Positions 21,041-31,524 are shown, numbered from the stretch's first letter. The stretch is DNA of 35,449 bases from Plantago elongata (GCA_036897095.1 JAYMSP010001156.1:1-35449); one strand, 5' to 3'. Numbers and translations: made by a program. The notes: generated by a model from the letters alone, not told the origin.

Positions 21041-23823
21041 TCATGCTAATAGCAAAGTTGACATCCATATTCCAACTGACACTGCACTGATTGTAGCTAG
21101 AGCTTGGCCTAATTCAAACACAAAATTTTGTTGCTGCACTGGTAATTTCTTCCAGTCTGTTCGCCTATGTTCATCAAATCACAGTAAAGGGGAGAAAATC
21201 AGTCTGAGGAAACAACGGAGTTATTCATCCAAAATGATATCATCAATAAACTCTCTATAGTCATTCACCTTTATATTTTTAGTGGAAGAATAATACTGAT
21301 CAAATTGGAATTATGAGAATATTCCGTATAAATGAAAATGCAGAAAAAGACCAATGTTCATACCCAAGATCCGCAATGACAATACTGATGTTGTCTTGTG
21401 AACGCCGATTCTGCAATGCAATTTTTTTATATGTTACAACCAGTTACAGAGTGGAATATTTAAACCAAACTGATTCCATTCATCATTATTCATTACCAAA
21501 GCCAACTGTGCGAGAGCTTCACAAGCCATCTGTGAAAGATGAAATGTTTTAGTATATGATATCTACTTGCTTCAACTGTATTGATTAGCAGGAATGATAA
21601 AGTATACCTGGATATCTCCATGTTCCCGAAGTTGATTTCTAGTGAAAGTTACGGCTTCTGGGCTACAAATAACAATAGCTTTTGCATAAGATCCTGCTCA
21701 AGGGAAAGTGCTGTTAGCATTACAAAGCAGATGTTTATACCTTTTGATGTAGTCCCACAAACCATCAGATGCTAAGATCATAAACTCAGCATCTGATTCA
21801 AGAGAAACTTGAAAAACGTCCGGAGATGCAGTAACCAAGTCTCCTTTAAATTGTATCCTGAAAGTATAAAGAATTAGTACAGGAAAGAGAACCTCACAGG
21901 ATACAAAAACAGCTAGCCACGTTCAATAGATGGATCGACATAATTTCTTGCTTAAGATCATCAAAGTAGAACTCAACACAATTATAGGAAATATATGCTA
22001 CACTACATAACCTTCTCTGTTTTTCAAGAACTACAAGAGTCAGCACCTATTAAGTTGCTAGGCTTAACTACACGCTTCTGTAGAACATCATAAACTAGCA
22101 GGATCTCATATTATTTGACATACCTAGAAGCAAACTTTTCAGACCACCGGCCTTCTTCCATTCCCTTCTTCAGCATTCTTCCATGAGAACAAGTGATGTC
22201 AGAAAAAAGTTAAACGAAATGAAATATTTTTGAGGAGAAGAAAAAATCTCGCACTCGTTCTTCCTGGTCTTAAACCGTATGTCTCCAAAAGCACGGGATA
22301 CAGAGATGTCTCCACAAATTCTCCCGTTAACAATCTGCAGATGAGAAGACTGATCCATGTTAGAAATTAACATTGATAGTGAATTCCACAACTACCAACA
22401 AGTTTCAGATTTTATATGATTTCCAGAAGAGTACAAAGGATAAAAAACACTGACCCATCCACCAGCCTCTAGAATGCGCCTAATTTCTTGTAAAGAAGCT
22501 TTGTTGCTTCCATAAGGTCTATGAGAATCGGTTAAAACTTGAGTCTTCCCTGAGCGTGAGAGAGCCTGGACGTGCAGTACAACAAAGTGAAAACCCATCT
22601 TGCAAAAATAGTACTGATAGCTTATCTACTAATTCAACTAGGTGCATACCACACATGAGTCACCAACGTGAGAAATAAAAACCTTATTGCCCTGGATGAA
22701 AACAGCAGTCGCTGTGGAACCTGACTCGTCTTCTTCCCCATTTCTCTCAAGCCTTAACAAAATAAAACCTTCAAAAATCATTTAGCATCTACAATCATAT
22801 CAACACTATATACGCATCCATTCGATCCCATATTTACATAGCTAATAAGCTTTTCTAAATCAAAACCGGATAGTGTATTACCAATTCAAGAGTTTTGCAT
22901 CAGCACTCTCAAACGCCTCTTGGAGTGCATCTCTAACATCTTTAAAATCTTGCCCCTTCAGCAGCATCCCACCTTGTAACGCAGCGACACACTCTTTATA
23001 CAGTTCCTCCCTGTCAATGCCACCATAACTGTGTTACTCAATTGGGACGTTTATCAAACACCTTGCTAGTTGCTACCACAATATTATTCCACTAATCAGA
23101 AATTCAGAATCTTCTTGCTGGATACATCATACTACATAAATGATTTGTCGGTTTTAAATCAATATAAACTAACATAATCTTAATAACAGAGTGAATTTAA
23201 CATCTTCCCACCTTTGTAACGCAGTGACACACTCTTTGTATAGTTCTTTCCTATCAAATACCATTGCCACCAGAACTCTTTGTTAGTTGTTACTCAATTG
23301 GGACTTTGATCAAACCCTTATTACAACAAATTTTATTCCATTAATCAGAGTCATTTTGCTGGATACATCACACTATAAATAGATTATAGATGATTTAATA
23401 CTCTAAAAGCTTGATCTTTTAAATCAATATAAACTACTTATCAGCTCCATCAACATATATATTAACATAATCTGTAAAACAGAGTGAATTAATTCTAGAG
23501 AAAGTGATAATCACAAACCGTAGGAACTCAACAGAAGAAAATCCAGCATGGCCATCAAACACAGCAGCAAAAGCAAATCCATCCGACCGAACAATCACCA
23601 CATCATCCTCCATCTCCTCCCTTGCCCCTTTCAATTTAACCGAACCCCATCGAATAGTCGATAAAGACGAGGGAGAGTCAATAGCTAGGGCAGCACATGT
23701 GGTTCTTGGCCTTACTGGTCCTTTTAATATGAAGTTTTTTTGGGTAGTTTTATCACAGCCATAATTGCAGCAAATCTTGTTTAATACTATGAACTTTTGT
23801 AGATTTGGACTACATAAGGCCAT
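21041..23823 (-). CDS. PPH1: Chloroplast PP2C phosphatase, PPH1/TAP38 type (LHCII phosphatase)
   Basis: Eleven exons on the minus strand: 23823-23519, 23010-22882, 22752-22650, 22565-22455, 22334-22255, 22177-22124, 21857-21741, 21662-21608, 21529-21497, 21410-21364, 21164-21041; 385 residues. PPH1/TAP38 sits on thylakoids and dephosphorylates LHCII, returning plants to state 1. PP2C signatures are in order: MEDD (71-74), FDGHAG (89-94), [39 protein letters not shown] and [13 protein letters not shown]. The manganese/magnesium aspartates are all present. The N-terminus (Ser/Thr/Lys-rich, few acidic residues) fits a chloroplast transit peptide. A C-terminal hydrophobic helix ([20 protein letters not shown]) is the membrane anchor characteristic of this subfamily and separates it from other PP2Cs. 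The ATG at 23823 is preferred over the one at 23856 because it gives MALCSP at the expected length. Intron 1 carries a tandem duplication of the start of exon 2. Confidence 0.92.
22965..23495. repeat. Tandem duplication covering the start of PPH1 exon 2 and part of intron 1
   Basis: Copy A (about 22965-23203) includes the first 46 coding bases of exon 2 and the adjoining intron; copy B is about 23204-23495. Shared anchors are ttgtaacgcag, gacacactcttt, gttactcaattgggac, ttgctggatacatca, aaatcaatataaact, taacataatct and aacagagtgaatt. The period is about 240 bases. Divergence, including indels in copy B, shows that it is not an assembly echo. Confidence 0.88.
23212..23250 (-). other. Possible in-frame cassette exon of PPH1
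   Basis: Within copy B of the duplication, the minus strand reads tttgatag|gaaagaac at the left edge, an intact acceptor, and ttacaaag|gtgggaag at the right edge, a GT donor. The donor exists because copy B has one more A than copy A. The enclosed 39 bases start and end in the same phase as the flanking exons. If used, they would add 13 residues with the repeated core [12 protein letters not shown] before [12 protein letters not shown]. Without transcript data it may equally be a dead copy. Confidence 0.4.
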
Positions 23824-24266
23824 TGCAAAAAGGATGTTGAAAGGAAGAATTAACAAAGCAAGAAAATAGATTCTTGCTCATAGTCTGTCAGAGGATCAGA
23901 GCAGACTATATCTATTGATTGGTTGTGGTTTAGTGAAGGATATGCTGATGATAGGGTCACAAAACAGAACACAACCAGACAGAACAGTAAAAACTAAAAA
24001 TAATCAAGTTAAAAATATTTACAGCAATGACCCACCAGGCCACTTTTAGAATTTGAAATCCAAGAATTTGATAAATTCAAACACAGGCACAACTATATAT
24101 AGCTTTCGAAATAACATCAACAAAATTTGAAAGGCAAAGATATTCATTCATTCCTTGAATCAAAACGATACAAAATCATCGTACATACATATTCGATCGA
24201 TGTTACTAACGAACGCAAAGAAGAAAACAAAAGAATCTGATCATTAATAGATTATCTTCTTGAATT
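23824..24266. other. Spacer between the RING gene and PPH1, both minus strand
   Basis: The 443 bases hold the RING gene 3' UTR and the PPH1 promoter. A CTATATATAG palindromic stretch near 24094 could serve as a TATA box, about 270 bases from the PPH1 ATG. Nothing else is seen. Confidence 0.5.
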
Positions 24267-24848
24267 CTAGAGCTTAACAGATGCTCTACAAACAGGGCAT
24301 GAGGTCTTCCTAACCAGCCAATCGGTGATGCAATCAACATGATACTCATGCCTACATTCCATTAGTGCTACTTTGCCACCGTCTTTCTTTTCCAATAAGT
24401 CATGACAAACAGCGCAAATTTCTTCTTCTTCTTTTTCTTCCACTGTCGATTTCGGGTTTCTTGTCTTGAGGCGTGAATGGATCTGCTCACGGGCGAACCT
24501 GCTAATGAAAGGTACAGCGTTAGGATTAAGCGCTGTTCGAGTACGAACAGGCGCAGCAGCAGCAGTGGTTCGTGTTGTTGTTGTTGCGAAATCAAGCATC
24601 ATGCTATCATCCATTCTATTCCTAGTAGTACGAAGAGGAGGAGCAGTAGTAGCAGCAGGGGTGTGTTGTGTTGTTGGTGTGAAATCAAGAATCATGGTAT
24701 TGTCCATCCTCGTAAGAACGATATCCATTGGTCGTCCGCGATTCGATGGAGTCGGAGCAGCAGGGGTGGGTGCGAAATCAACCATCATGGTGTCGTTGAA
24801 CCTGGTAACAACGATATCAACTGGTCCTCGGTGCGAAAGATGAGACAT
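24267..24848 (-). CDS. RING-H2 zinc-finger protein with three 31-residue repeats, probable E3 ubiquitin ligase
   Basis: A single-exon gene of 193 residues. The C-terminus (145-187) is a RING-H2 finger with the eight ligands Cys145, Cys148, Cys165, His167, His170, Cys173, Cys184 and Cys187, spaced C-x2-C-x16-C-x-H-x2-H-x2-C-x10-C-x2-C. Trp177 and Pro185 sit where E2-binding residues usually lie. Such proteins pass ubiquitin from an E2 to a substrate. The N-terminal half is unusual: residues 11-41, 42-72 and 73-103 are tandem copies, each centred on TR(F/M)(N/D)(D/N)TM(M/I)(V/L)DF or close to it, with Thr/Pro/Ala-rich linkers. An acidic run (EEKEEEE) precedes the RING. The ATG at 24848 is the first in frame; a GTG two codons upstream is not a plausible plant start. 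There is no membrane helix. Substrate unknown. Confidence 0.85.
   Translation of the reverse strand: MSHLSHRGPVDIVVTRFNDTMMVDFAPTPAAPTPSNRGRPMDIVLTRMDNTMILDFTPTTQHTPAATTAPPLRTTRNRMDDSMMLDFATTTTRTTAAAAPVRTRTALNPNAVPFISRFAREQIHSRLKTRNPKSTVEEKEEEEICAVCHDLLEKKDGGKVALMECRHEYHVDCITDWLVRKTSCPVCRASVKL
24540..24818 (-). repeat. 93-base coding repeat, three copies, in the RING gene
   Basis: Copies at 24726-24818, 24633-24725 and 24540-24632 correspond to exact 31-codon units. The first two share GACATCGTT/GATATCGTT followed by an ACNAGG codon pair, and all three share the M-x-DF core. Because the length is a multiple of three, copy-number change would not break the frame. Confidence 0.75.
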
Positions 24849-24944
24849 GTTCACAGTTCACGTTTGAGAATTAACAAGATCGAATTGTGCGAGAGTTTAT
24901 GAATGAGAATTAATGAAATACGGAGGCTAGCTAAGCAGGTTGTA

Positions 24945-24952
24945 GTATTTAA
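24945..24952 (-). promoter_or_regulatory. Weak TATA-like box of the RING gene
   Basis: On the minus strand TTTAAATA lies 97 bases upstream of the ATG. It is a plausible but imperfect TATA element; no other strong candidate is in the interval. Confidence 0.35.
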
Positions 24953-25144
24953 AGAGGGAAGGAAGGAGATTACCTTAATTAAGAATATGTAATTAAGGTA
25001 ATAACTAGCGGTGATGATTCCTAGTATCTACAGGAATTGGGAGAACGGAAAGAAATAAGGAAACAAAAATATTTAGTAGATTTTATTTTGGTAACTCCAG
25101 ATTCTCCCGGATCTTACACTAACTACATTCTGAGTAAGGTTTGT

Positions 25145-25310
25145 TCTGGATTTACATGAATTAAACTAAATTAAACTGAATCAAATTAAATTGAAGTAAG
25201 ATATAAATTATAACGAAGTCGAACTGAATTGAACCACACTAAACTGAAATGAACTGGACGCAACTGAACTGAAGTGATTTTCAGTTGAAGAGAACACAGC
25301 CTAAGTCATC
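25145..25310. repeat. GAACTGAA-rich dispersed repeat, copy 2
   Basis: This is the plus-strand counterpart of the reverse complement of 18368-18490: aattaaactaaattaaa, aattataac, gtcgaactgaattgaa, aactgaactgaagtga and ttttcagttgaagag occur in matching order. The copy is longer than copy 1 and is interspersed with short GAACTGAA iterations. Confidence 0.6.
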
Positions 25311-25577
25311 GTAATTTTTTTTACCTCGTCCTTTAATTACTACTACGTTTTCATTTAAACACTTTACTTATTAAACATGAACAAGTTCATTTTGAGACTG
25401 GTGATTTCTAGCTAGTAATTTCTCGTAAGAGTATATTTCGTGTGAAATTGTTGATATTTAAACTTTAATTACATATGTTTAGCTCGTAATTGTTGATGTT
25501 TGCGTGTTTGAACTCTATTAATAATGTTAAAGTGATTGTTGTTGTTAATGATATGCTTAATTTATGTTGTTTTGGCT

Positions 25578-25935
25578 GTAATTGTTGGTTGTTAAGTGTA
25601 AATGGGTTATGCCTATGTTTATGCTTCATTTTTACTTTGATTATTATGTTTCATTTTGCTTCAGTTATTATGTACGAATGGTCTATTTTTATACTATAAT
25701 TGTTGATTGTTAAGGGTAAATTGGTGATGCCTATGTTTATGCGTCAATTCTTATGTATAAATAACATATGTTTATACTGTAATTGTTTGATTGTTAAGGG
25801 TAAATTGGTGATGTTTATGATTCATTTTTACTTCGGTTATTATACTTCATTGTTTACTTCGATTATGTATGAATATAATATGTGTATATTGTAATTCTCT
25901 ATTATTTAGGGTGAATTGGTTATGCTTGAATATAG
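25578..25935. repeat. Degenerate tandem repeats with TAATTGTTG...GGTAAATTGGTGATG core
   Basis: The core tgtaattgttg, then ttgttaagggtaaattggtgatgcc (read with small changes), then tatgtttatgc, recurs near 25579, 25697, 25778 and 25888. Spacings are 118, 81 and 110 bases, so the units have gained or lost internal sequence. The last copy is the most diverged. The open frames they create are not convincing genes. Confidence 0.7.
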
Positions 25936-26105
25936 ATATTTTATTTCATCTTTTGAGAAAAAAATTCTTTAAGTTTTTATGTAAATTGTTTATGTCTACA
26001 TATAAATTGTTAATGTTGGTGGTTTTCTTGTTGTATATAGTAGATTTTCGTAAAAATGGTGGTCGAATCATTGATGATAAAGATGAAGGCGTGGATGAAA
26101 GAGTT

Positions 26106-26693
26106 GACAAACAATTCAAGGATGTTTTGTTTATCAAGGATGAATGTAGTTTAAGATATAGTAATTCTAATTTTTTTGTTTGTTCTTTATGTAATACATT
26201 TATTGATTAATGAATGAAATTAGTTTATAAATAATTTTTTTAACGATAAATAGCTTGTAATCAACAATTTTACACTTAACATAAACAATTTTACACTAAG
26301 CATAAACAAATTGTATCAAAGTATTAATATGATGGAATAAATACATAAAAACGGGCTATGTATTATAAGGGAAAATGTTGGTCGACCCGGATCAAGCGGG
26401 TTGACCTATGAAAAAAAATATTGTATTGACAAACAATTCAATGATGTTTTGTTTATCAAGGATGAATGTAGCTTAAGATATAGTAATTTTAATTTTTTTA
26501 TTTGTTCTTCATGTAATACATTTATTGATTAATGAATGAAATTAGTTTATAAATATTTTTTTTAACGATAAATAGCTTGTATCAAAGTATTAATATGATG
26601 GAATAAATACATAAAAACGGGCTATGTATTATAAGGAAAAATGTTGGTCGACCCGGATCAAGCGGATTGACCGTGAAAAAAATATATTGTATA
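26106..26693. repeat. Near-identical tandem duplication of about 270-320 bases
   Basis: Copy 1 is 26106-26425 and copy 2 about 26427-26693. Both start gacaaacaattcaa and run through gatgttttgtttatcaagg, taatacatttattgattaatg, aacgggctatgtattataagg and gtcgacccggatcaagcgg. Only scattered substitutions differ. Copy 1 carries about 54 extra bases near 26261-26314 that include caattttacact twice; copy 2 lacks them. High similarity implies a fairly recent event. The cccggatcaagcgg end could belong to an uncharacterised mobile element. Confidence 0.9.
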
Positions 26694-26729
26694 GTTTTAT
26701 GTGTAAATTGTATATGTTTATTTATTATG

Positions 26730-26975
26730 TAGGACTCTCAAAGATTCTTATTATATGATGGACTCTCAAGAGATGGACTCTTTTTACTTTATAAGACCGT
26801 ACATAAATTAGGAAAACTTTTTTGAGAGTCCGAAAAGTTTTGAAAGTTCTACCTAAAAAATTTCAACCGCGCACTTAATATACAAACAATACACAATTTA
26901 AAAATATATAAAAATAAAAAATATACAAAGACTCTCACAAATTTTGAGAAACTCTCCTGAGATGAGATGCCAATT
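26730..26975. repeat. Cluster of GACTCTC/GAGAGTC motifs, possible MITE
   Basis: gactctca occurs at about 26733, 26761 and 26930, with gagagtcc in inverse orientation near 26824 and aactctcctgagatgag at the right. The arrangement suggests an inverted-repeat element, but clean terminal repeats could not be matched. Confidence 0.3.
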
Positions 26976-27735
26976 CAAATTCTTCATTCTCTCTCGATTA
27001 TGTCGAGATGCAAGAATGATAGGAAAGGACGTTTCACTTCCTTAGTAGATACTCATTCAGTATGAATTGGAGAAATTGGAGCCTTTAAATTCAGGCAAGA
27101 TAAGAAAACCATAACGATAATGATATTTCTGTCTTAATAATGTAGTCATGATATTAGAGAACACCAAAAACACGTACAATTTGATGAACTGAACTAATTG
27201 AAACACAAAAATCAAAGCAGATATACTCAGGGGGCTTCTCTTGTGCCAAGGTTTTCTCTAGCAAAAATCCAAGACCGGTTTCAACGTCTGTTTAGTAGCA
27301 AACATAGGCTTTGAGGTGAAAATGCCTCAAGATATATGAAATCAAACTTTATCTTTTTTCGAACATACCAACATTTCAACTTGAAGCTGCGAAATGAAAA
27401 AGGTGAATTGAGGAAATTTTGAATACCACATTCTTCCTATTTACACAGCAAAGCACTGAAATTTTGTCCCAACATCCAAAGTCCAAACTGTAGTCCCTAA
27501 GAAAAATTTTAAAACTGAAATATAGCCTCTCCTTGTTCTGATCTAATTCCCTCTTGCTACAAGAATAGTTCATCCATACACAGTGTTCACAAATTGAAAC
27601 TTTCCGATGCCACTAAAGCTCGATTTTCTGAATCAATAAGCTCTGATCTTCCTCGATGTCACAAGCATGCAAGTAGGATGATCGAAAAGCTTAAGAGGTC
27701 TCAGGCTCTCAGCTAGCTGCAACTTGATGTCGAAA

Positions 27736-30245
27736 TCAATTTGATTGTTCATTTGCAACATTGATGTCGTCTTGTTCCAATACGCTCTCAAACTTTTGGT
27801 TTCTTTCTGCTGTGGATTTGGCAGAGTTACATTCTTCTTCGCCAATGATCTCCAGGGGGTATGTTCTCCTCAAAGCAGGCCGTTTATTGAACTTTTTCCT
27901 GTTCTGTAATGTCCCTTCGTCACCCTTTAACATCCTAGCGACCTGCACAAAATTGAACGTATAGCAGATAAGAACATGAGGTCCAGAAGTATATATAAAC
28001 TAGAATTTTACTGAAAACGAGGACTTGATCATTACCTTATTCATGTGAGGCCTTTCAGCTGAATTTTGATTTATGCACATGGAAACAACCATTATCATTC
28101 TACTTATCTGGTCCGTGTCATAAACACCTTCGAGTGAAGGATCTACTAGCTCAGGAATGTTTTTGCTAATTAGCTTAGGTTTGGCCTGCAAAATCTCAAT
28201 CATGTCAAGCACTTGTTTCTTATGCTTAACAACTTTGATAAACAGAGTTACCAAAGGTTGTAACAAGTTAGGTAACATACCCACATCACAACGCTATTGT
28301 GTGACTCGTCTAGAGCTGGACGACCACTAATGAGCTCTAACAACAGCACTCCATATGCGTAAACATCAGTCTTTTCATCAACTATACCATGCATGAAAAA
28401 CTCAGGAGGGAGGTAGCTGCCAACAAAAGCAAAGTGTGGTTTTCAATGGCATTCGAAGAGTTAATGACTTGCTTTGATATATATAACTAGATTACACACC
28501 CAAATGTTCCTTCAAACTGTGAAACTGTCAGGTGAGTCCACTGATCAGGAAGCCATTTCGCAAGCCCGAAGTCTGAAATCTGCATGAAATTATTAAGCAT
28601 CAGCCCTAGAAGCTTCTAAAAGGAACACTTCTGCAGAATACTGATATGATTGACAGGATATCTGTTTTTTAAAATCTCGCCGTGCATTTGTCAACATTGG
28701 GCATACTTGATAGTATGTGCAGGTTAGAATTTACCTGAGGCTCGAAATCTTCAGTAAGCAAGACATTGGCCGACTTAATATCTCTATGTATTATTCTCCT
28801 TTGGCACCCCTCGTGGAGATACGAAAGACCAGATGCAATGCCAAGAGCAATATTGTATCTGAAGCTCCACGCGAGTTTTTCCTTTTTGCCTAATTAAGAA
28901 AGAGCTTATTATTCCTCGATATGTTTCAACACTTTTTAAGACTTAAATGAGCTTCTATGAAAAGAAGACAAGAGGGAAATACCATTTAGCAAAGATGCCA
29001 AGCTCCCATTAGGAGACAATGGAAGAACAAGGTGCATCCCTCCTTCAACCCCGTAGCCAATAACGTTAGCAATGTTTGGATGGTTAACATGCACTAAAAT
29101 GCCAAGCTCTGATAAGTAATCTGCTGTCATCTCTTCTTGAGTTCCTCTAATCAACCTCTTGATAGCTACTAAACGCCCGTCTCCCAAGTTCCCCTTGTAT
29201 ACTTCAGAATAGCCTCCCTCTCCAATCAAGTTATCTGGCGAAATATATTTATAATATGTCAATCCAAATCTACCAGCTTTCAAGGAGTTCACAAAGATGT
29301 TTTAGAGAAATCACATTTTTATAGTAGTACTTTAAACAATCATAAGCATTCGCAAAACTAGTTCATCGGTAATTACCATGGCTAAAGTTGTCGGTTGCCT
29401 CTTGAAGGTCTGCGAGAGAGTAATTCTTCCAGGATGGTTCGAAACAACCATGCAGATCAGCTTCGATATTGGAAGGAAGTGATGACAGACAGGGTGGATT
29501 CTTGATACTTCTTCGTCTAGAAAGCTTCTTAAAAGGAAGGTGGGGCATGCTATGATGGAACGTCTGTAAATGCATATGCGGCCCCTTTTTTATTTTTTTG
29601 AGGAACCCCTTCCATTGTGAATCGGATCTTCCATTCATTGCATAATCTAATCTGTCTAAAGCCTCAGCCACAGAATGCGGTATTTCAGGCTTAATAACAG
29701 GTTCTTCTTTTTCCGGTCTCTCCACACATTCGTCATCATTGGTGTCCTCCCCTAAGTTTAAAGCTCTCAATTCTGAACACATGCTAAGATTAGATTCTAC
29801 AATTCCCCAAAAATGAAATGGCATGAACCAAAAGAAAAAAAATTTTATTACCTTCAGGTGAAAGAGAAATGGAAGAAGCAGAAAAAGTAATCTTCTGGCC
29901 TATTGCGAAAATCCCTGCTTCAGAACATTCTACAGCAACGTCACTTCCATCCTCACTTGAACTGAAATTTAATTACGATATCGTTAACTTAATTATCAAA
30001 CTACAAACAAAAAGTAATACAAAATGACCATAACATAACAATTTCATATTCTTGATATTTTCATTCGCATGCGCATTTGTAATTTAAAACATTGGTTCAT
30101 TCAACATTGAAACACAATAAAAAACAGGACAGGAATACATATCATGAAAGAAGGCCATAATTGGTAAAGAAATCAAAGATTAAAAGAAACAAGAAATGGT
30201 TTACCGAGAAGAAGAGAATGAGGCGTCGCGAACATGTTTGTCCAT
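27736..30245 (-). CDS. Receptor-like cytoplasmic kinase, group VI (RBK-like)
   Basis: Nine exons on the minus strand: 30245-30205, 29961-29852, 29796-29377, 29234-28983, 28889-28735, 28579-28500, 28416-28281, 28185-28036, 27942-27736; 516 residues. It is a Ser/Thr kinase without signal peptide or membrane helix. The glycine loop is [11 protein letters not shown] (195-205), the ATP lysine is VAIK Lys216, the catalytic loop HRDIKSAN has Asp311, and DFG is at 329-331. The activation segment is followed by GTFGYLPPEF. The C-terminal lobe is complete ([20 protein letters not shown], then [15 protein letters not shown]) and ends in a tail with [13 protein letters not shown] typical of group VI members such as RBK1/RBK2, which bind ROP GTPases. 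From memory At5g18910 is the closest Arabidopsis member. The ATG at 30245 gives a short first exon ([13 protein letters not shown]). The acceptor at 29796 is the preferred one; another AG 21 bases further in is possible. All kinase residues are intact, so it should be active. Confidence 0.9.
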
Positions 30246-31524
30246 GGTTCCTTAGAGACAGCCAAATACCTGCAGGTGCCTTAAGGAACCAAAATAGTTT
30301 GTTGGTATGTTATGAAATTAAGTTTCAGAATGAAAAACAGAGGAGGAAGAAGAAAAAAGATGGGATAGATAAACAGAGAATTAATTAATGCTGGAATTAC
30401 AACATGGGAAATAGAGGTTCACAACTAACTAATTATATATGTAAAATGTATCTACTCCACGTTGTATGGATTGGAATATCCTCTTGCTTAAAAATAGGCT
30501 TGGCTATATATCCAATCTATGTTTTTTATTACAAACCTACACGACCTTCACGCAGAGTACCCCTTGTGGATAAACTGTCAATTACAATCTTTTAATTAGA
30601 GTATAACGACTCGACCACCATTATATAGACCTTTAAACCGGAATATTTAAAAGTTTACTTTTGGCACACCAAATATAAATACACTTCATCTGACTCGCTT
30701 TTAATCACTGTAGCATGCTGATACTGCATAAAATCAATAGAATGAGCAACCATTGATATGTTAAATATTTAAATTAAATACACAAAATGTGTAAATTAAA
30801 ATGTGAATATGCAATCTTTGAACATAATTGGGTTCTATGATGCATTGCGTTGTGCAAGCTATAGGATGGCGTTAAATGTTAGATTAGTTTAGTAAAGTAT
30901 ATAATTTATTTCATGCTTAATATGATCATCATGATGAAAGTTTGATATGGCTTTGATTTTGATGTCATGTTATTTTTGTTTTAACTGTCATATTTCACAA
31001 GTATGAAACATGAGTTGCACATGTTATATATATAATTATGTTGTAATTATCATATTTTACAAGTATAAAGCATGAGTTGCACATGTTATATTATTATGTT
31101 TTTTTCTTTAGTTATTTTGAGCATTAGCAGCCAACAAACCAGAATTTGTTCACAACAATCAGCAATGCATGCTGAGAGAGGAGATTGTTCAAGGCATCAA
31201 TGGCAAAATAACCTTTTATGTTGCAGTTTGGTAAAACGATTCAACTTCAACCAATAAGTCGGGGTTCAAGTCATTTTAATCGTTTCAAAAAACAAAACAA
31301 AAATGTAGATATTACTGCAGATTAAGCTCTTATTCACAGTTGCTTGCGAGAAAAAGAGAAAAAAAACATGTTCAGTTACTGGAAATTAACATTAATGTAT
31401 TCTGCAATCTCATATGAGCTGACATTATTTTTCCATTAACAAATTGAATAATTACTTTACAACAAGAATTATACATGTAAGAATTTATGTCTGAAGCCAT
31501 TTGAAGAACAGTCATCCCACCATT
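30246..31524. other. Intergenic region upstream of the kinase gene
   Basis: The first few hundred bases are the kinase promoter. A tandem repeat of about 46 bases with period 62 lies at 30988-31100 (tcatatttcacaagtatgaaacatgagttgcacatg-type units, read with small differences). The rest is AT-rich with no supported gene. The open frame at 30404-30595 was not accepted. The last 100 bases belong to the 3' side of the next gene. Confidence 0.55.
30988..31100. repeat. Two-copy tandem repeat, period 62
   Basis: Both copies contain acatgagttgcacatgttat or gcatgagttgcacatgttat after caagtat. They are separated by a TATA-rich spacer. This is an old, non-coding duplication. Confidence 0.75.

Larger units (their letters stand above)
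24849..27735. other. 2.9-kb repeat-rich intergenic region
   Basis: It contains the RING promoter, then a copy of the GTTCAGTT-type repeat in the opposite orientation (25145-25310), a block of degenerate tandem repeats (about 25578-25935), a recent tandem duplication (26106-26693), and a cluster of GACTCTC motifs (26730-26975). The last 700 bases are the 3' side of the kinase gene and probably include its 3' UTR. Reading frames such as 26041-26210 (RKNGGRIIDDKDEG and so on) are short and unrecognised. Confidence 0.6.

Noticed and set aside
23824..23856. Upstream ATG at 23856 as the PPH1 start
   Set aside because: It would add 11 mainly hydrophobic residues before MALCSP; the downstream ATG gives the usual family length and a better transit peptide. 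It remains possible.
24466..24902. Two overlapping plus-strand frames opposite the RING gene
   Set aside because: They are antisense shadows of the RING CDS; low-complexity Ser/Val/Gly content mirrors its Thr/Ala repeats.
25490..26210. Chain of short Cys/Phe-rich open frames
   Set aside because: They are produced by the degenerate tandem repeats and change frame between copies; no family recognised.
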